Source of the DNA: Streptosporangiaceae bacterium
GTDB taxonomy: Bacteria; Actinomycetota; Actinomycetes; Streptosporangiales; Streptosporangiaceae
Direction of reading: 5' to 3'
Length of the DNA stretch: 8,983 nt
Assembly (NCBI GenBank): GCA_030042885.1
Contig: JASHYW010000392.1
Location: 1-8,983, forward strand
How positions within the stretch are numbered: the stretch's first letter is position 1; the number at the start of each line of letters is the position of its first letter. The notes under the pieces are model-generated. The model had not been told where the DNA came from. It was given only the letters and a program-made list of their open reading frames with translations, and ran no database searches. The position numbers and the translations under genes were made by a program. This document shows, one piece after another, positions 5,469 to 8,983 of the stretch.

Positions 5469-6389
5469 TTGGCGCGTGGTGGGCGCCTACGACCGGGCAG
5501 GCGCGATGGTCGGCTTCGCCAGGGCGTTCGGCGACGGGGGTCAGTCTACCTGGCCGACGTGTACGTGCTGCCCGGGCACCGCGGCGCCGGGCTGGGCAGG
5601 GCCATCGTGCGGATGATGATCGAGGACGGCCCGGGCGCCGACTGGCGCTGGATGCTGCACACCACCGACGCCCAGGGCCTGTACCGGTCGTTCGGCTTCG
5701 CCCGCCCCGACGAGCGCTACCTCGAGCGTCCCTCGCGGCTGGAAGCCGCAGGCCCCGCGGAGAAGGCCACCGTCACCGGACCGCTCATCGGCAAGGTGGT
5801 GCGCCTCGAGCCGCTGCAGTTCCAGCACGTGCCCGGGCTGGTGGCCGCGGCCACCGGAGGCGGGGAGCTGTACCGCTGGTCGCCGGTACCGCAAGGCGGG
5901 GCCCAGGTCCGCCGGTATGTCGAGACGGCGATCGCGGCCCGCGACAGCGGAACGGCGGTTCCGTTCGCCGCGGTCAGGATGGGCGACGACACGGTGATCG
6001 GCTCGACGCGGTTCTTCGACCTCGAGTACTGGCCGTGGCCGGAGAGCCATAACCGCACCGGTCCGGACACCTGCGAGATCGGCTACACCTGGCTGAGCCC
6101 GCACGCCATCAGGACCGGGGCGAACACCGAGATGAAGCGCCTTATGCTCACGCATGCCTTCGAGACCTGGCAGGTGCGCTCGGTGTGCCTGCATACCGAC
6201 GTGCGGAACCAGCGGTCGCGGCAGGCCATGGAACGGATCGGCGCGCGTTTCGACGGGATCCTGCGCGCGCACCGGCTAGGTGCCGACCTGACGCCCCGCG
6301 ACTCGGCGCGCTTCAGCATCACCGCGGCCCAATGGCCTCAGGTCAGGCAGCACATAGAGGAGCTGACCGCGCGCTACGCCCGGTCATGA
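5469..6389 (+). CDS. 3' open frame of the GNAT gene as it stands (partial first domain plus complete second domain)
   Basis: If the frameshift is real, this is the longest translatable piece, 306 codons from ATG 5469. Its first ~25 residues (MARGGRLRPGRRDG onward) are an out-of-frame reading of the first GNAT domain and are not expected in a real protein; true coding starts at about 5544. The second domain begins near 5775 (GPLIGKVVRLEPLQ) and is complete: IGYTWLSPH, the acetyl-CoA-binding region RTGANTEMK, and the conserved N-x-R-S-x-x-A-M-E-R-I-G-A block. No ribosome site specific to ATG 5469 is evident. Read it as a fragment of the tandem enzyme. Confidence 0.6.
   Translation: MARGGRLRPGRRDGRLRQGVRRRGSVYLADVYVLPGHRGAGLGRAIVRMMIEDGPGADWRWMLHTTDAQGLYRSFGFARPDERYLERPSRLEAAGPAEKATVTGPLIGKVVRLEPLQFQHVPGLVAAATGGGELYRWSPVPQGGAQVRRYVETAIAARDSGTAVPFAAVRMGDDTVIGSTRFFDLEYWPWPESHNRTGPDTCEIGYTWLSPHAIRTGANTEMKRLMLTHAFETWQVRSVCLHTDVRNQRSRQAMERIGARFDGILRAHRLGADLTPRDSARFSITAAQWPQVRQHIEELTARYARS
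5536..5540 (+). other. Frameshift point in a G run of the GNAT gene
   Basis: The run GGGGG sits exactly where the protein match passes from one frame to another. Six Gs would give D-G-G-S-V-Y-L-A-D in one uninterrupted frame. Short homopolymers are common places for both sequencing errors and genuine slippage. Confidence 0.7.
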
Positions 6390-6390
6390 C

Positions 6391-6408
6391 GCGCGGTCCT
6401 GACCGCGC
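6391..6408. terminator. Bidirectional terminator-like hairpin between the GNAT and kamA genes
   Basis: GCGCGGTCCTGACCGCGC is a perfect inverted repeat with a 7-bp stem and four-base loop. It lies exactly in the 24-base gap between the convergent stops at 6389 and 6414. No T tract follows on either strand, which is usual for GC-rich actinobacterial terminators. Confidence 0.6.
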
Positions 6409-6413
6409 AGGGG

Positions 6414-7811
6414 CTAGCCGACGGCGTCGGCGATGCTGACGATGCCGGCCTGGGCCTGCCTGGACCCCGAAGCCCGCCACCACGCCTGGCCCGATTCGGG
6501 CAGCATGTAGATCGGGTCGTAGTAGGGGTACTCGCGGCTCAGCGCCAGCTCGTCATCGGCCTCGATCGCGGTGTGATAGTTCTTGGTCCAGTAGGAGATA
6601 CCGCGCTCGGCGTCGTACCTGGCCACCTGGTGCAGCCAGCGCTTGCCGACGTACGGCACGTCGCAGACTATCCGCGGGGTCGCGAACCCGGGCAGGTAGC
6701 CCATGATGTCGTGCTGCAGCGACTGGCCCTCGGCCAGCGTCAGCCGCCAGTGCTCGCTGCCGGGGATCATGTCGCACATGTAGAAGTAGTAGGGCATGAT
6801 CGAGGCCTCGTCGAGCAGGGCGAAGCACAGGTCGAGCAGCGCTTCAGTGCTGTTGTTCACCCCGCGCAGCAGCACGCCCTGGTTCCGCACGTCCCGGATG
6901 CCGGCCTCCAGCATGGCCTTGGCGGCCCGCGCCACCAGGGGCGTTAGGGACTGGGCGGCGTTCACGTGGGTGTGGATGGCGATACTCACGCCGCGGGACC
7001 GGGCGGTCCCGGCCAGCCGGGCCATGCCGGCGCGGGCCTCGTCCGAGAGCCAGTGCTGCGGCAGGCCCATCAGCGCCTTGCTGGCCAGCCGGATGTCCCT
7101 GATCGAGTCGATCTCCAGCAGCGAGGCGACGAAACCTTCAAGCCGCGGCCAGGGCAGGTTGGCCACATCGCCGCCGGACACCACCACGTCGCGCACGCCG
7201 GGCATCCGGCGCAGGTAATCCAGCATGGCGCCGAGCCTGTCGTCCCGGGCCAGCGCGAACTTGTGCTTGCCGGTCTGGGCCGTCGGGTTGCCCACCAGGT
7301 CCATCCGGGTGCAGTGACCGCAGTACTGCGGGCAGGTCGGCAGCAGCTCGGCGAGCACCTTGGTGGGGTAGCGGTGGGTCAGGCCCTCGACCGCCCACAT
7401 CTCCGCCTCGTGCAGCGAGTCACGCTGCGCAAACGGGTGGGAGGGCCAGTCGGCCCGCCGGTCGCTGAACGCCGGGATCATGTACCGCCGCACCGGGTCC
7501 GCGTAGAACGCCTCGGTGAAGCCGGGCTGATCGGGCGATCCGGCCGGGACCACAGTGTTGAGCATCTGCGGTGGGATCAGCATCGACATGGTGGCCCGCT
7601 CGCGCTGGTCGCGCTCGAGGTCGGAAAAGAACCTCTCGTCCAGCCCCGGCCCGGTGACCTGGTGTAGCTGCCGCGCGTTCTTGACGCAGTGCGCACGCTG
7701 CCACTGCACGGATTCCCAGTCGGCGGCGGACACCTCGGCCCAGCCCGGGAATCGGCGCCAGTCAGGTTCGGCTAGCTCAGGACGCTGGTAAACATAGGGC
7801 TGAGAGACCAT
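6414..7811 (-). CDS. kamA: KamA-family radical SAM protein, probable lysine 2,3-aminomutase
   Basis: The 465-residue product matches lysine 2,3-aminomutase, which uses a 4Fe-4S cluster, S-adenosylmethionine and PLP to turn L-lysine into beta-lysine. Visible marks: LTHRYPTKVL (144-153); the cluster motif CPQYCGHC (Cys160, Cys164, Cys167) with R169, the lysine-carboxylate arginine; VVVSGGDVANLPW (209-221); IHTHVNAAQSLTP (279-291); NQGVLLRGVNN (310-320); YYFYMCDMIPGSEH (341-354) with D347; and CDVPYVGKRW (383-392) with D384 and the PLP lysine K390. D347 and D384 correspond to the two aspartates that hold the lysine side-chain amine in the clostridial enzyme. Differences: the PLP loop is PYVGK instead of PGGGGK, and the C-terminal zinc cysteines are absent. 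The start at 7811 is set by a GGGAGGG ribosome site; an upstream ATG at 7922 would add 37 residues across the leader. The head-to-head kdd gene supports a catabolic lysine role; making beta-lysine for another use is the alternative. Confidence 0.85.
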   Translation of the reverse strand: MVSQPYVYQRPELAEPDWRRFPGWAEVSAADWESVQWQRAHCVKNARQLHQVTGPGLDERFFSDLERDQRERATMSMLIPPQMLNTVVPAGSPDQPGFTEAFYADPVRRYMIPAFSDRRADWPSHPFAQRDSLHEAEMWAVEGLTHRYPTKVLAELLPTCPQYCGHCTRMDLVGNPTAQTGKHKFALARDDRLGAMLDYLRRMPGVRDVVVSGGDVANLPWPRLEGFVASLLEIDSIRDIRLASKALMGLPQHWLSDEARAGMARLAGTARSRGVSIAIHTHVNAAQSLTPLVARAAKAMLEAGIRDVRNQGVLLRGVNNSTEALLDLCFALLDEASIMPYYFYMCDMIPGSEHWRLTLAEGQSLQHDIMGYLPGFATPRIVCDVPYVGKRWLHQVARYDAERGISYWTKNYHTAIEADDELALSREYPYYDPIYMLPESGQAWWRASGSRQAQAGIVSIADAVG

Positions 7812-7837
7812 GAATGAAAGCCCTCCCTCTCTGGATG

Positions 7838-7858
7838 GTACCGAAGGACCTGCGGTAC
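7838..7858. promoter_or_regulatory. 21-bp near-perfect palindrome in the kamA leader, candidate operator
   Basis: The arms GTACCG (7838-7843) and CGGTAC (7853-7858) are exact inverted copies, and the core AGG-A-CCT (7845-7851) shares the same centre at 7848. Nine of the ten base pairs around the centre are complementary. It sits 27-47 bases upstream of the kamA start codon. This is what a site for a dimeric regulator looks like; an RNA hairpin is less likely because the loop would be nine bases. Confidence 0.5.
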
Positions 7859-8091
7859 AAAACGTAATGAACCGTAGATTTTCCGGTGCGGCTCCCGGGG
7901 TTGGCTTCGGAGCTCCCTGCACCAGACAGTAAGATCTTCGTTAAATATCCATCTATACCGAAGAAGTTACTGATTTAGGTTACTATAGCAGAAAAATTTT
8001 CAGAACGATCCGTGCGTCACGTCACCACCTGTGCGGGCACAGGCCGGGCCGACGCAAGACGATGCAGGCCGGCCGGAGCAGGCGGGCTTGC

Positions 8092-8099
8092 AGGAAGGA
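8092..8099 (+). promoter_or_regulatory. Ribosome-binding site of kdd
   Basis: AGGAAGGA stands eight bases before the ATG at 8108 and fixes that start. Confidence 0.7.
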
Positions 8100-8107
8100 C
8101 CCGCTGC

Positions 8108-8983
8108 ATGACCACCTCGCTTCCGACCTCGGCCCAGCCGCCGTCACCTTTCGGGCTGCACCGCGTCCTTGACCCTCCCGGCGTCCTGCCGCAGGCGGCC
8201 TGGCGGCTGGATGCGAGTGCCGCGATCGCCCGCGACGAGGTCCGGATCCGCGTCGACCGGCTGAACCTGGACGCAGCCTCCTACCGCCAGCTGCGCGAGA
8301 CCTACGCTGGCGACCCGGACAAGATCAGGGCCGCGGTACTGGAGATCATCGCCACCCGCGGCAAGATGCAGAACCCGGTCACCGGTTCCGGCGGCATGCT
8401 CACCGGCACCGTGGAGGAGGTCGGCCCCGATTCCCCGCTGGGCCTGAAGCCCGGGCAGCGGATCGCCACCCTGGTCTCGCTCACCCTGACCCCCCTGGTC
8501 GTCACCGACTCGCTGTGCCGCTGGGACGGCCGATCCGAGCAGGTTCCCTGCCAGGGCCACGCCATCCTGTTCGCCCGGTCCATCGCCGCCGTGCTGCCCG
8601 ATGACCTGCCGGTCCCGCTGTCCCTGGCCGTCATGGACGTCTGCGGCGCCCCCGCGCTCACCCGGCGTACAGTGACGAAGGGATCCGTGGTCCTGGTCAT
8701 CGGCGCGGCCGGGAAGAGCGGCTCGCTATCCGCCGCGGCCGCCCGCCAGGCCGGCGCGGCCCAGGTCATCGGCGTCGTCCCCACCCAGACCGAAGCCGCC
8801 CTGCTCGGCGAGGCGGCCGGGCTGGTCGACGAGATCGTGATCGCCGACGCCAGGGATCCCGTGGGCCTGGCCGCCCGGGTGGAAGCGGCGGGCGGCCCGG
8901 CGGACGTGACCGTGGTGTGCGTCGACGCCGCGGGCTGCGAGGGCGGCGCGATCCTGGCCACGGCCCGGGGCGGCACCGTCATC
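8108..8983 (+). CDS. kdd: L-erythro-3,5-diaminohexanoate dehydrogenase, 3' end outside the window
   Basis: The frame is open for 292 codons to the window edge; the family is usually about 345 residues, so some 50 are missing. Kdd oxidatively deaminates L-erythro-3,5-diaminohexanoate to 5-amino-3-oxohexanoate with NAD(P), the third step of beta-lysine-type lysine degradation. The N-terminal half carries the family's characteristic stretches: FGLHRVLDPPGVLPQAAWRL (15-34), RLNLDAASYRQL (51-62), and ATRGKMQNPVTGSGGMLTG (82-100), followed by LKPGQRIATLVSLTLTP (113-129). A Rossmann loop VLVIGAAGKSG lies at 195-205, and the end visible here, CVDAAGCEGGAI, belongs to the nucleotide-binding domain. 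The start at 8108 has a good ribosome site. It is head to head with kamA. Genes for the 5,6-aminomutase (kamD, kamE) and cleavage enzyme (kce) would be expected past the right edge. A generic alcohol dehydrogenase-like protein is the alternative, but the NPVTGSGGML block argues for Kdd. Confidence 0.88.
   Translation, partial: MTTSLPTSAQPPSPFGLHRVLDPPGVLPQAAWRLDASAAIARDEVRIRVDRLNLDAASYRQLRETYAGDPDKIRAAVLEIIATRGKMQNPVTGSGGMLTGTVEEVGPDSPLGLKPGQRIATLVSLTLTPLVVTDSLCRWDGRSEQVPCQGHAILFARSIAAVLPDDLPVPLSLAVMDVCGAPALTRRTVTKGSVVLVIGAAGKSGSLSAAAARQAGAAQVIGVVPTQTEAALLGEAAGLVDEIVIADARDPVGLAARVEAAGGPADVTVVCVDAAGCEGGAILATARGGTVI

Larger units (their letters stand above)
5326..6389 (+). pseudogene. Tandem two-domain GNAT N-acetyltransferase gene, frameshifted
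   Basis: The first frame starts at 5326 and gives a good GNAT start (FLTTEAYWARWRDREDI, then VVGAYDRAGAMVGFARAFGD) but turns to nonsense after D70 and stops at 5616. The match continues in another frame from 5544 with VYLADVYVLPGHRGAGLGRA, which holds the acetyl-CoA loop, through LHTTDAQGLYRSFGF. One extra G in the GGGGG run at 5536-5540 would join both, reading DGGSVYLADV. After a short linker a second GNAT domain of RimJ/RimL type (Acetyltransf_3) follows: VVRLEPLQ, RTGANTEMKRLMLTHAFETW, LHTDVRNQRSRQAMERIGAR, and ends at 6389. The intact product would be about 355 residues. GNAT enzymes transfer acetyl from acetyl-CoA to amines; substrates are unknown. It diverges from the MocR gene, its likely regulator. 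The frameshift may be real or a base-calling error; the coding quality on both sides favours a very recent or artefactual break. Confidence 0.75.
7812..8107. promoter_or_regulatory. Divergent control region between kamA and kdd
   Basis: These 296 bases hold no protein gene that I can support. The kamA-proximal part has the kamA ribosome site (about 7821-7832) and the 21-bp palindrome at 7838-7858. An unusually AT-rich island runs from about 7928 to 8002, with AAGATCTT (7931-7938), inverted arms TCTTCG and CGAAGA (7935-7940, 7959-7964), two GTTACT words 13 bp apart (7966, 7979) and GAAAAATTTTC (7991-8001). It probably contains the promoters of both genes; TACTAT at 7981 on plus and TATAGT or TATAGA on minus are -10 candidates, none with a convincing -35. 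The kdd-proximal 100 bases are GC-rich again. Confidence 0.5.

Noticed and set aside
5326..6389. GNAT gene as beta-lysine N-acetyltransferase (AblB) partner of kamA
   Set aside because: In archaea ablA and ablB are adjacent, but this gene is convergent with kamA, separated by a terminator-like hairpin, linked to MocR instead, and its second domain is RimJ/RimL-like.
7812..7922. ATG 7922 as the kamA start
   Set aside because: It would read through the ribosome site and the 21-bp palindrome; the 37 added residues show no KamA-like sequence.
7812..8107. Lysine riboswitch in the kamA or kdd leader
   Set aside because: I could not find the multi-helix junction or conserved core expected of the L box, and the kdd leader after the AT-rich island is short.
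8302..8982. Minus-strand frame of 226 codons at the right end
   Set aside because: It is the antisense shadow of kdd, whose plus frame is fully open and carries family motifs.
1..8983. CRISPR array, tRNA, rRNA, transposase, integrase or attachment site
   Set aside because: No regularly spaced repeats, no cloverleaf with T-loop signature, and no mobile-element protein were seen.

Overview
The window is GC-rich, with strong G/C preference at third codon positions, frequent GTG starts, several start codons that look leaderless, and actinobacterial-type protein families. It most likely comes from a high-GC actinomycete. I cannot place it more precisely from sequence alone.

Layout, left to right. 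(1) Positions 1-429 hold the 3' end of a LacI-family repressor. After it comes a 373-base gene-free stretch with a 12-bp perfect palindrome centred on CG, as LacI-family operators are, and a TTGACA box. (2) Positions 803-1753 encode a beta-hydroxyacid-dehydrogenase-family oxidoreductase. Next are a remnant that looks like the last ~30 codons of a livH permease (1834-1929) and a complete livM-type branched-chain amino acid ABC permease (1926-3035). The rest of the transporter (substrate-binding protein, most of livH, livG, livF) is absent, so this block looks eroded by deletion. (3) On the minus strand are a caffeoyl-CoA-type O-methyltransferase (3207-3866) and a MocR-type GntR/aminotransferase regulator (start best placed at GTG 5271, end 3955). 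(4) Divergent from the MocR gene is a tandem two-domain GNAT acetyltransferase gene (5326-6389). It is broken by an apparent single-base loss in a G run at 5536-5540. (5) On the minus strand, 6414-7811 encodes a KamA-family radical SAM aminomutase. Divergent from it, at 8108 to the window edge, is an L-erythro-3,5-diaminohexanoate dehydrogenase (Kdd).

The most informative part is the right end. KamA (lysine to beta-lysine) and Kdd (3,5-diaminohexanoate to 5-amino-3-oxohexanoate) are steps one and three of the beta-lysine route of lysine breakdown, best known from anaerobic fermenters. Finding them head to head in a probable actinomycete suggests that a lysine catabolic locus continues past the right edge. 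The KamA here keeps the iron-sulfur, substrate and PLP residues of lysine 2,3-aminomutase but has an altered PLP loop and lacks the C-terminal zinc cysteines. Its leader carries a 21-bp near-perfect palindrome that is a good operator candidate.

No tRNA, rRNA, CRISPR array, transposase or integrase was seen.
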